Of a stretch of DNA of 64,000 nt, positions 31,065 to 39,700 are shown one piece after another. The stretch comes from Brevundimonas naejangsanensis (GTDB taxonomy: Bacteria; Pseudomonadota; Alphaproteobacteria; Caulobacterales; Caulobacteraceae). Position 1 is the stretch's first letter; each line of letters opens with the position of its first letter. Under the pieces are notes generated by a model that saw only the letters and a program-made list of their open reading frames with translations, ran no database searches and was not told where the DNA came from. The translations under genes were made by a program, and so were the position numbers. The DNA is taken from NCBI RefSeq assembly GCF_003627995.1, contig NZ_CP032707.1:2222501-2286500 (forward strand), in the 5' to 3' direction.

Positions 31065-31280
31065 ATGGGGCGCAGGGTCGGCTATCGTCGCCGGGAAAGA
31101 GGCCCGGGGTTCTTCCCGGTGCTGGTCGCATTGATCGTGCTGTCGCTGACAGGGGCGGGGGCGGTTGTCTGGCCGCTCTTTCTTGTTCTGGTCGGCGCCG
31201 TCGCGCTGACCCTGGCCGTGTTCTTCTTGAAGCTTGTCGCTGAAATGGCGTGCCAGCTGGTGCGGGCCCTGACGTGTTGA
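31065..31280 (+). CDS. Small two-helix membrane protein
   Basis: 71 aa. A basic N-terminus (MGRRVGYRRRERG) is followed by two hydrophobic helices, about 15-34 and 36-57, then VAEMACQLVRALTC. No domain is recognised. It begins 24 bp after the EcoRII stop and ends 28 bp before the McrA-head nuclease gene, so it could be cotranscribed with either. Small membrane proteins in defence operons are often effectors, but nothing in the sequence shows this. Confidence 0.6.
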   Translation: MGRRVGYRRRERGPGFFPVLVALIVLSLTGAGAVVWPLFLVLVGAVALTLAVFFLKLVAEMACQLVRALTC

Positions 31281-31308
31281 ACCAGGGCCAGCCAGGAAGG
31301 GGGTGGAA

Positions 31309-33039
31309 ATGTCGTTTCGGGTAATAGCCGACAGCGGTGAGCCCATGGACGCCCATCTCGACATCGAGGGTGATGAATTCATCTTCCATAGTCGTGGGGG
31401 CGCCAAGGGCCGGGCAAGCGCGCGGAATATTGATTACGGTCCGGCGCTTCGTCTTCTCCTGACCCGGATCCAGGCTGCCGGCGCTCGCGTGGAAGGAGCC
31501 TGGCTGGATACCGAGGAGGTCCGCCACCTACCGCTTGAAGCGCGTGTAATTCTTGAGCGGGACGAATTCCAGGCAAGACCTGAAGAGCAGTTTCGGCTGA
31601 TGTCGGGACGTATGCAGATTTTCCAGAGGCCCCCCGGATCTCGACGAGGGGGAAGTCGCGTCAAGAAAGTCCGCATCCGGGTTGGCCAGAAGGCGAGGGG
31701 GGCGGACCTTGAAGGAATTCTCGGGGTGAGGTGGACAGCGGGGCGTGAACAGCGATTGCCCGCTCACGATCTGAACAAGGTTACGGCGACTCATATCCGG
31801 AACGCGGTCGAACGTCTGCGGCGCGACCCTGCCTCGGCGCCCGGCTTCGGTCCCGCGAGAGAATATGAAGTCGTCGTTGATGAGGAAACCCGGCTGCCGC
31901 CGAAGGCGGTGTTCGGCCTGGCCGCTTCCGACGCGCTCGGGTTCAGCGTCGAGCCGGCCGATTTTTCAGGCGGCGCGGCCAGTATATGTCACAGGCTGCT
32001 GGAAGCGGCCGGGTATCCGGTAGTGGCCGCGCGCAAGCCGCGCGTCCCTCTCATGCTGGAGGACGATCTGGCGATTGTCGATGAGGCCTGGGACGGGTGG
32101 ATTAACGCCCTGACGGGGGAGGCGCGGTCGCTCGGTTCCGGTCTTCTGTGGATGGACGCCCATTCGGTGATATTCTCGCCTCGTCCCTCGGACAAGCGCG
32201 CGGACCGCACGGACATACATCTGGGCGGGTTCCGGCATGACCTGAGCGTGACGATCAGTGCGCCGCTCAAGGGCGCGGACGCCAACGGGCTCTCCGCGAT
32301 CGCCCGGGATGCCTCTGGCAGACGGGTCCTGATCCGGCAGGGCTGGCTGAGAGGCAGACCGGAGGTGCGTGGGGAACAGTTCCGGCGACTGACCGGCCTG
32401 ACGCCGGTGGAAGTCACCGGCGGAACAGCCCCGACTGTGCGTGAGTGGTACATTGTCGCCGACCTCGACAAGGCGTCGGACGAGATCGCGGCGAGCACCG
32501 CCGACTTTGTACTGAGATGCATGGAGGCCCGTGCAGCGGCCAAGGCCGGGTCAGGCGTCCCGGCCCCGTCGTCCCCACCGCTGACAGCGGGAGAGGAGAC
32601 CGGCGGAACCTTCACCCGCAAGGCTGTCACACAGCCGGAGGCGGAAGTGCACCGGATTCACGGCGAGGTTTGGCTCCGGCTGCAGGATCTCCTCAAGTCT
32701 CCTGGACCCCGGCTCTCGAAGTTGCGACATCAGGCCGGTTACGAGGTTGATGGCGTGATCGCGGGGGCCGAAGGCCGCATTCTGCTCGAGATCAAGACAG
32801 GCCGATCCGCAGCGGACGTCTACGAAGGCGTCGGCCAGCTGATGCTCTATTCCAGCATGCTCGGTCTGCATGACCACAGGAAGGTGCTTTTGCTGGCGTT
32901 CGAACCGAGCGCGACCCTTGTCGAGGCGACCCGGAGTTGCGGCGTGGAGTTGTACAGCTACGCCTGGACGAAAACCGATGATGGGATCGAGGTCGATCTC
33001 CCTAACGGGTTTCTGGCGATCTGTGGAAGCGACCGGTAG
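31309..33039 (+). CDS. McrA-head / PD-(D/E)XK nuclease, predicted modification-dependent
   Basis: 576 aa from ATG at 31309 with GGAAGGGGG upstream. Residues about 140-235 (HDLNKVTATHIRNAVERLRRD...REYEVVVDEETRLPPKAVFGLAASDALGFSVEPADFSGG) match the N-terminal head domain of ScoMcrA-type Type IV enzymes (from memory). A central domain of about 200 residues, with a GWLRGRPEVRGEQFRRLTGLTPVEVTGG segment, is not recognised. The C-terminus is a nuclease: AGYEVDGVIAGAEGRILLEIKTGRSAADVYEGVGQLMLY (D-x-E-I-K-x-Q). This looks like a restriction enzyme reading modified DNA, with no methylase of its own. Confidence 0.7.
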   Translation: MSFRVIADSGEPMDAHLDIEGDEFIFHSRGGAKGRASARNIDYGPALRLLLTRIQAAGARVEGAWLDTEEVRHLPLEARVILERDEFQARPEEQFRLMSGRMQIFQRPPGSRRGGSRVKKVRIRVGQKARGADLEGILGVRWTAGREQRLPAHDLNKVTATHIRNAVERLRRDPASAPGFGPAREYEVVVDEETRLPPKAVFGLAASDALGFSVEPADFSGGAASICHRLLEAAGYPVVAARKPRVPLMLEDDLAIVDEAWDGWINALTGEARSLGSGLLWMDAHSVIFSPRPSDKRADRTDIHLGGFRHDLSVTISAPLKGADANGLSAIARDASGRRVLIRQGWLRGRPEVRGEQFRRLTGLTPVEVTGGTAPTVREWYIVADLDKASDEIAASTADFVLRCMEARAAAKAGSGVPAPSSPPLTAGEETGGTFTRKAVTQPEAEVHRIHGEVWLRLQDLLKSPGPRLSKLRHQAGYEVDGVIAGAEGRILLEIKTGRSAADVYEGVGQLMLYSSMLGLHDHRKVLLLAFEPSATLVEATRSCGVELYSYAWTKTDDGIEVDLPNGFLAICGSDR

Positions 33040-33215
33040 GGATGCTCCCGTTAGGGCCTTCAGCGACGAGGTGTTCGGCTGGCCGCCTCACGGTCCGGGG
33101 CCGGGTCTTGTCGAACCGGACGCGTCTATACCCCAGGTGATTGATCTATCTTGGAAAAGCGTCGGCTCCGGTCGTTTTTGAGGTTGGCGTCGGCTGGGAT
33201 ACCGGCGATAGAGAA

Positions 33216-34016
33216 ATGGCTGGCTCGGGGGGCATGATGAGAGGCGAGGATCGGGCGACACTTCTGCCGGGCATTGTTCCCGACCTGCGTCCGGATCTGC
33301 TCCTTCGCGCAGCTGTCCATCGGAGGTCGGATGTTCTGTGCGATGTCAGGCTCCTTGCGAACGCCGCTCTCACGCCGCCTGCGGAACCAGACCTGCTCTG
33401 GGCGGGCGGAGGCCTGTGGGGGCCTTTCTGGAAGGGCCATCCCTTCGGCGGTCCGTCGCTGTTCAACCACATTCGCCTGACTGAACCGCAGATCACGCGC
33501 GAACTTGCCTCGTGGCTTTCCCGATCACCCGGAAACGGGATTGATCGCTCCGGCTGTTTCCTGATCGCGCTCATGGGGGAGCCAGGCGCCTTCGAGGCTG
33601 ACTGGAGTGACTTTATCCGGTCCTCCCGCATCACCGTCGAGGCCGAGAAGGACCCGGCATCGATCGGTCGCAAGCGCCCCCGGAAGGAGTCGCGCAGAAA
33701 CGGCGCCCTCGACCTCTTCTTCACCCTTGCCGGGCCGGACGGCGAACGCCGTCATGTCGTCGTCGAGGCAAAGTGCGACGCCGCCGTGGGCAAGGGGCAG
33801 CTGTCGACCTACCGGAACCGGACGCGGCAGTTGCCGGGGACGAGATATGTATTCCTCGCTCCGGCGCGGGCGCCGGAACTGGGGCGCAACAAGGATTGGC
33901 GCTTCTGTACCTGGCGGGGCCTTCTCGCGCGCTGGGAAAGCCGCCTGGCGGCGTCCGGCGACGACGACCGGGTTTTCAGCCTCTTCAGATCAGAACTTTT
34001 CCGGAGATTTTCATGA
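33216..34016 (+). CDS. PD-(D/E)XK nuclease-family protein
   Basis: 266 aa if started at ATG 33216; in-frame GTG at 33141 and ATGs at 33234/33237 are alternatives. TEPQITRELASWLSRSPGNG supplies the helical Glu and GALDLFFTLAGPDGERRHVVVEAKCDAAVGKGQLSTYRN the D-x(n)-E-x-K and trailing Q. This is the pattern of the PDDEXK_4-like nuclease families of defence islands. The stop overlaps the next gene by 4 nt, which makes the two a likely functional pair. A degenerate copy of the WYL dyad (33160-33174) lies upstream. Confidence 0.72.
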   Translation: MAGSGGMMRGEDRATLLPGIVPDLRPDLLLRAAVHRRSDVLCDVRLLANAALTPPAEPDLLWAGGGLWGPFWKGHPFGGPSLFNHIRLTEPQITRELASWLSRSPGNGIDRSGCFLIALMGEPGAFEADWSDFIRSSRITVEAEKDPASIGRKRPRKESRRNGALDLFFTLAGPDGERRHVVVEAKCDAAVGKGQLSTYRNRTRQLPGTRYVFLAPARAPELGRNKDWRFCTWRGLLARWESRLAASGDDDRVFSLFRSELFRRFS

Positions 34017-34618
34017 CCGAACCGAACCTGGCCTGTCCGCCCGGCGTGCGCCTCTACGTCTCCGACATGGCTCATGCCCGTGCGGTGAGGGAGCTCTGGG
34101 ACACGGAAGCAAGGGTCCCGCGCGATCTGCCGGTCGAGGACTGGCCCGATTATGGACGCGCATGGCTGACGGCCCAGACGGTCAAGGTCGACCTGTTGCT
34201 GTTCCTGCATGACCTCTGGATGAAAACCTGGGGCGAGGCGTTCCAAGAGCATCTCCCCGGGCACCGTCTTCTGAGAGAAGGAGAACTCGCAGACAGGGGG
34301 GTGGATGACGGCTCTATAGTTGACGCTTTCGCCTGGGTGGTCGGGGGCGACAACCTCACGAATCGGGCCCTTTTTATCACAGTTCTGACGCCGCAGGGCG
34401 ATGTGATCCAAAGCTCGGTCAATCTGGACGACGCGCATGGCGTCATACTGTGGGCCGGCAGTAAGATGCTGGACTCGGGAACGCCATCTGACGCCTGGAC
34501 AGCGTCAGAACTGGGAGGTTGGGTGACCGCGCCTCTCGCTGTCATTAAATCCGACGGGGTACGCCTCGACAGGCTGTCCGAGGCTGCATCCGTCCTTGCC
34601 TCCCGATTGTCTTCCTAG
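34013..34618 (+). CDS. Hypothetical protein coupled to the nuclease
   Basis: 201 aa with GGAG eight bases before ATG at 34013, overlapping the preceding stop. Sequence features include an N-terminal ACPPGVRLYVSDMAHARAVRELWD and a central DAFAWVVGGDNLTNRALFITVLTPQGDVIQ. No domain or catalytic motif is recognised. The tight overlap with the PD-(D/E)XK gene suggests a partner or immunity protein. It ends 4 nt inside the convergent exonuclease gene. Confidence 0.65.
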   Translation: MTEPNLACPPGVRLYVSDMAHARAVRELWDTEARVPRDLPVEDWPDYGRAWLTAQTVKVDLLLFLHDLWMKTWGEAFQEHLPGHRLLREGELADRGVDDGSIVDAFAWVVGGDNLTNRALFITVLTPQGDVIQSSVNLDDAHGVILWAGSKMLDSGTPSDAWTASELGGWVTAPLAVIKSDGVRLDRLSEAASVLASRLSS

Positions 34619-35316
34619 CTGGCGACCGTCCGGCGCTCCAGCTCCCGTCTCGCGTTCCAGACCGTGTCGGGATCCATGTCACCCTGGCGGGCCATCCACT
34701 GGAGATAGTCGGCGGGGGCTTCCCCCCATGCCGAGCCGCGATGCTTGCCGAACGGGATGCGCGCCAGCAGGCGGGGCTCTCGCGTCCACTGGACCAGATC
34801 CTCGACGCTGGCCGCCGCGAGCAGGTCGTTCAGGATGTGGGCGGTCACCCAGGCGTCAGGGCCGGCGCGGTGGGGCGGCATGGCCAGGGCGGGGTCAAGC
34901 TCATGGCCGCGCCAGTAGCGCAGGACCTGGTTGGAGTGGCGCGGGGCCTCGGGCCAGACCCTGAGCGCGCCCTTGTAGGTGCAGACCCAGGGCAGGCCGC
35001 CGGTATGGGCGTCCTTGATGAAGCCGCGTTCGAAGTCGCAGTTGTGGGCCACCAGGACGTCGGGCGCACCGTCACGAACGAAGGCGGCGATCTCGTCCGG
35101 CGAGCAGACAGGCTCACGGGCGAGCTTCGCCGGCGTGAGGTGGTGGACGGCGATGATCTCGGGCGGAATGCCGCGTTCGGGCCGGTAAAGCCGGGCCTGC
35201 GGCGGGAGCAGGCGCGCCTGCTCGTCCTCAAGAAGAACGTCGACCAGGCCGATCTCGACGATCTCGGCGTCCGGGCCCGCGCCCGTGGTCTCGATATCTA
35301 TGACGCGAAGCTTCAA
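34615..35316 (-). CDS. ExoX-like 3'-5' exonuclease
   Basis: 233 aa. DEDDh motifs are VIDIETTGAGPDAEIVEIG (Exo I, 5-23), AHNCDFERGFI (Exo II, near 92) and HRAGPDAWVTAHI (Exo III, near 149). The C-terminal FGKHRGSAWGEAPADYLQWM is the DUF3820 box found at the end of ExoX-type enzymes. It degrades single-stranded DNA from 3' ends. It is the second DnaQ-superfamily gene in the window; the other at 543 is in the core chromosome. It is convergent with the preceding genes and may run with the DUF4258 gene 41 bp upstream. Confidence 0.87.
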   Translation of the reverse strand: MKLRVIDIETTGAGPDAEIVEIGLVDVLLEDEQARLLPPQARLYRPERGIPPEIIAVHHLTPAKLAREPVCSPDEIAAFVRDGAPDVLVAHNCDFERGFIKDAHTGGLPWVCTYKGALRVWPEAPRHSNQVLRYWRGHELDPALAMPPHRAGPDAWVTAHILNDLLAAASVEDLVQWTREPRLLARIPFGKHRGSAWGEAPADYLQWMARQGDMDPDTVWNARRELERRTVAS

Positions 35317-35357
35317 GGCGTATCCTTGTCAGGGCCAAGGGCTGGAGCGGGGCGATG

Positions 35358-35660
35358 CTAGTGCAGGCGACGGTAGCGCCGCCCCTCGGCGCCGCCGCGA
35401 TCATGGAGCACCGTGACCACATCGCCGGTGTCGTCGGCGCAGATGACCGCGATTCCTGCAAGACGGTCGAGCTGCGAGCCGAGCCGTTGGCGAAGCGCGG
35501 CGTCCTTCAGGCGACGTTTGCTGAGGCGCAGCGCCGTGCAACCGCCGCCGACCGGAACATCCATGTCGGCGTGATCGAGGATGGCCTCGATGATGTTGCG
35601 GGGCACGCCCCTCTGGTTGGCTCTCGCCTCCGCATGTCCCGTCAGCGTCATCCCGATCAT
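35358..35660 (-). CDS. DUF4258 protein (toxin-like fold)
   Basis: 100 aa. LTGHAEARANQRGVPRNIIEAILDHADMDVPVGGG...LSKRRL and a final VVTVLHDRG match DUF4258, a small RelE-like fold family often annotated as a putative toxin. No separate antitoxin gene is next to it. It is divergent from the WYL gene, with about 77 bp and the WYL dyad between the two starts, so it may be controlled from the same operator. Confidence 0.75.
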   Translation of the reverse strand: MIGMTLTGHAEARANQRGVPRNIIEAILDHADMDVPVGGGCTALRLSKRRLKDAALRQRLGSQLDRLAGIAVICADDTGDVVTVLHDRGGAEGRRYRRLH

Positions 35661-35706
35661 TTCCGGCCTCCCTTGCCAATCCTTATGGTCAGGCTAGGGT
35701 CGTAAT

Positions 35707-35722
35707 CCGACAGAAACGGTCG
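35707..35722 (+). promoter_or_regulatory. Candidate WYL operator, site 1 (autoregulatory)
   Basis: CCGACAGAAACGGTCG lies 15 nt upstream of the WYL start and is the exact 16-nt reverse complement of site 2 at 36720-36735. Its inner 15 nt form an imperfect dyad (CGAC-A/C-G...C-G/T-GTCG). Confidence 0.7.
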
Positions 35723-35737
35723 TGAGGCGGGGGCTTT

Positions 35738-36739
35738 ATGCGACATGAGAAGGCCGGGCTCCTGCTGGAGCTGGCGCGGAGCCTCGCGGCCAGCGCCGAG
35801 GGGCTGACGCTTGACGAGATGGCGGTGATCGCCGGGACCGGGCGGCGGACGGTCGAGCGGATGCGGGACGCCCTCGAACAGCTCTTCCCCCAGATGGAAA
35901 TGCTGCCTGAAGGCACGGTGAAGCGCTATCGCATACCCGGCGGCCTCGACGGCTTTTTCCAGGCGCCGACCACGGAAGAACTGGTCGAGCTCGGCCAGGC
36001 CGCAGCCGTCCTGCGGGCCGGAGGCTACGTCGCCCGGGCGGAGATCGTCGAGAGCCTCGACCGCAAGGTGCGCTCGGCGCTGAAGGGCCGGGCGCTGCGC
36101 CGTCTTTCTCCGGACGTGGAGGCTCTCGCGCGCGCCGAGATGAGCGTGGCCCGCGCCGGGCCGCGGCCGGTGGATGATCCGGCCGTCATGGCGGTCATCC
36201 GCGAGGCGGTCATGTCCATGTGCGCCGTTCGCTTCCGCTACCATGGGGGCTCGACGCCGGGGCGGCTGCGAACCATCGCGCCCTGGGGGCTGCTCTACGA
36301 GCGGATGAACTATCTGGTGGGGGCTGAAGCCGGAAAGCAGGAGCCGCGCAACTGGCGTCTCGACCGCATCTCGGACATTGAACTGACGGACATGCCGGCC
36401 GCTCCGCCGGACGATTTCAGCTTGGCTGACTATGCGGGCAGGTCCTTCGGCGTCTACCAGGATGAGGTGGAGGACGTGGTCCTGCGGGTCCTGCCGCACG
36501 GGGCAGAGGACGCCAGGGGCTGGCGCTTCCATGCGGACCAGACCCTGGAAACCCTGCCCGACGGCGCAGTCATCGTGCGGTTCCGTTCAGGGGGCATGCT
36601 CGAGCTGGCCTGGCACCTCTTCACCTGGGGCGACCGCATCGAGATCCTGGGGCCCGAACGGCTGAAGGCCACGATGCGCGAGGCGCTCGCCACCGCCATG
36701 GCGCGCCACGGTGGAACCCCGACCGTTTCTGTCGGGTAG
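35738..36739 (+). CDS. WYL-domain transcriptional regulator
   Basis: 333 aa. A winged helix N-terminus (LTLDEMAVIAGTGRRTVERMRDALEQLFPQ, about 26-60) is followed by the WYL domain (LRTIAPWGLLYERMNYLVGAEAGKQEPRNWRLDRISDIEL, about 175-215) and a WCX-type C-terminal extension. WYL proteins such as BrxR and CapW repress phage-defence operons and are thought to sense nucleic acid or nucleotide ligands released by infection. An operator candidate lies just before this gene and another at its 3' end before the nuclease-helicase gene, which starts 11 bp after the stop. Confidence 0.9.
   Translation: MRHEKAGLLLELARSLAASAEGLTLDEMAVIAGTGRRTVERMRDALEQLFPQMEMLPEGTVKRYRIPGGLDGFFQAPTTEELVELGQAAAVLRAGGYVARAEIVESLDRKVRSALKGRALRRLSPDVEALARAEMSVARAGPRPVDDPAVMAVIREAVMSMCAVRFRYHGGSTPGRLRTIAPWGLLYERMNYLVGAEAGKQEPRNWRLDRISDIELTDMPAAPPDDFSLADYAGRSFGVYQDEVEDVVLRVLPHGAEDARGWRFHADQTLETLPDGAVIVRFRSGGMLELAWHLFTWGDRIEILGPERLKATMREALATAMARHGGTPTVSVG
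36720..36735 (+). promoter_or_regulatory. Candidate WYL operator, site 2 (inside WYL 3' end)
   Basis: CGACCGTTTCTGTCGG lies in the last codons of the WYL gene, 14 nt before the nuclease-helicase ATG. It is a perfect 16-nt inverse of site 1 and shares the dyad with 18119-18133. Confidence 0.7.
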
Positions 36740-36749
36740 GGCGCCGATC

Positions 36750-39700
36750 ATGGAGCTCATGATAAAGGTTCTCTCGGCCTCGCGCCTGAATGACTTCCTC
36801 GGTTGCCGTCACCGGTCCGCCCTCTGGCTAGCCGGGGTGGAGCCGCCGCCCGAGGACAACCCCTCCCTGGAGCTTGTCCGCGAGAAGGGCTTCGAACACG
36901 AGGCCCGGGTCCTGGCGGATCTGGAGGCCCTGCACGGTCCGGCCGTTTCCATTCCGTCCGGCGGGCCGTTCGCGGAGCGTCTCTCCCTGACGGCCGAGGC
37001 CATGGCGGCCGGCGCGCCGCTCATCTACCAGGCCGCCTTCGCCAATGATCGCTGGGTCGGCTATCCGGATTTTCTCGTCCGGACCGGCGAGGACGCGGCC
37101 GGGCGCTTTGTCTATGAACCCGAGGACGCCAAGCTGGCGCACCGGGCGAAGGCCGAACATCTGATCCAGCTCAACGTCTACGCCCGGCTGATCGAGGAGG
37201 CCGGCGGAGGCGCGCCGGCCTCCGGCGCCATCCATGTCGGCGGCGGCGCGGCGCCCGAGCGGTTTGACCTGCGCCGGACGCACCATATCTCGTCTCGCCT
37301 TATGCGGGGTTTCGAGGCCTTCGCGGCCATGGATGCGCATGAGACGGCGCCGGTGCGGACCCGCGAATGCGGTCATTGCCCCTTCCTGCCGCGATGCGAG
37401 GCGGAGTGGCGGGCGGCGGACAGCCCGGTCTTCGTCGCCGGCATCCGCAACGACCAGGTCGTCAAGCTGGAACGCGCCGGCCTCGGAACCCTCTCGGCCC
37501 TGGCGACGGCCGATCCGGCCACGCCGCCGCCGGGCCTGGCCCGCGGCTCATGGGAGCGCCTGGTGCGGCAGGCCCGGCTGCAGAAGACCGGCGCGGAGGG
37601 CGGCGAGGGCGTGGTGGAGCTGCTTCCGGTCGAGCCGGGCCGCGGTTTCAGCCTCATGCCACTGCCGGCGGACGGCGACCTCTTCTTCGACATGGAGGGC
37701 GACCCCCTCTATCCGGAAGGGCTGGAATATCTGTTCGGCCTCTCGGGGCCCCTCGGACCCGACGGCGAGGACCGCTTCCTGCCGATCTGGGCGCATGACC
37801 ACGCCGAAGAGAAGATCGCCTTCGAGACCTTCATGCGGCTGCTGGTCGACCATTTTGGACGCTATCCGCAGGCGCGGGTCTATCACTACGCCCCCTATGA
37901 GACCGTGGCCCTGAAGCGCCTGGCGATGCGCTACGCCACTATGGAGGCCGAACTCGACCAGATGCTGCGCGACCAGAGGTTCGTGGACCTCTATCGCGTC
38001 GTGCGCCAAGGGCTCCAGGCCTCGACCGAAGGCTATTCGCTCAAGGATCTGGAGAAGATCTACTGGGGCGGCCGCGACGGCGAGGTGACCAACGCGGGCG
38101 ACAGCATCGTCGAATACGAGCGCTGGCGCGAGACGGGCGATCCGGCCATCCTCGACGCCATCTGCCGCTACAATGAGGACGACGTCCGGTCCACCGCCCG
38201 CATGCGGGACCGGCTGGAGGAACTCCGTCCTGCCGGAACGCCCTGCGAGGCTTCGGGGCCGGAGGCCTCCACACCCGTCGACGGGGAGCGGGCCGCCGCC
38301 CGCGAGGCTTTCGAACAGGAGCGCCGCGACCTGGCGGAGCGTATCCGGGCCTCGGGCGTGGCCGACGAACGGGTGCGCGATCTCCTGGCCGAGCTGCTCT
38401 GGTTCCACCAGAGGTCGCAGAAGCCGGCCTGGTGGGCCGTCTTCGAGCGTCAGGACTGGGCGACGGAGGAACTGGTCGAGGACGCCGAGAGCCTCGGCGA
38501 CCTGACCCTGGTCAGCCAGGTGGCGGACAAGAGGTCATGGGTGGCGACCTATCGTTTTCCGCCCCAGGACACCCGCCTCAAGGTCGGCGGCACGCCGAAG
38601 ATCGCCGAAAGCCTTGAGAACGCCGGGACCATCGTCGAGCTGGAGCCGGAGAACGGCCACGTCGTGCTCCGCCGGGGCATGCTGAAGGGGGACTTTCCGG
38701 ACAGTTGCTCGCTCTCGCCGGGCGCGCCCCTCGACCAGGGCAAGCTGGTCTCGGGCGTGATGGGGCTGGTCGAGCGGCTTTGCGCCGATCCCGCGAGCGA
38801 CCAGGCCATGGTCGACATGCTCATGCGACGGACGCCGCGCCTGGCTGGAAGGCCCGATGGGGCCCCGGTTGTCCAGGAAGGCCAGGATCTGGTGGAGGCG
38901 ACCGTGGCCGCCGTCCGCGACCTGGAGGACAGCACCCTGCTGATCCAGGGGCCGCCCGGGACCGGCAAGACCTATACCTCGGCGCGGGCCATCGTCGCCC
39001 TGCTGCAGGACGGCCGCCGGGTCGGGGTGTCGTCCAACTCCCACAAGGCGATCCACAACATCCTGGCCGCCGTCCAGGCCCATGCCGACGAGATCGGCTT
39101 CTCCTTCGACGGCGTGAAGAAGGGCAGCCGGGGCGACGACGAGACGGCGTTTGAATCGCGCTGCATCAGCACGGTCCACAACTCGGACGAGGTGTCGTCC
39201 GGCTATCAGCTGGTCGGGGCCACGGCCTGGCATTTTGCGACGGAGGACGACCGGGGCTTCGACGTCCTCTTCGTCGACGAGGCGGGGCAGGTGGCGCTCG
39301 GAAACCTCGCCGCCATGTCCGGCTGCGCCCGGAACCTCGTCCTGGTCGGTGACCAGATGCAGCTGCCCCAGCCTGTCCAGGGCGTCCATCCGGGGGAGTC
39401 AGGTCTTTCCTGTCTGGATTACGCCCTGCAGGACCATGCGACCACGCCGCCGGACCGGGGCATCCTGCTCGACGTCTCGCGGCGGATGCACCCCGGGGTC
39501 TGCGACTTCATTTCCTCGGCCGTCTATGATGGACGGCTGACCGCCCATGCCTCGACCCGCCTGCGGCGCCTCGAGGTTGCGCCCGGCCTTCATCCGGCGA
39601 TCCGGCCGGCCGGAGTCAGCGTGGTGGAGGTGGATCACCATGGCTGCACCCAGAGCAGCCGGGAAGAGGCCGAAGTCGTGGCGGGCCTCGTGAGCGAGCT

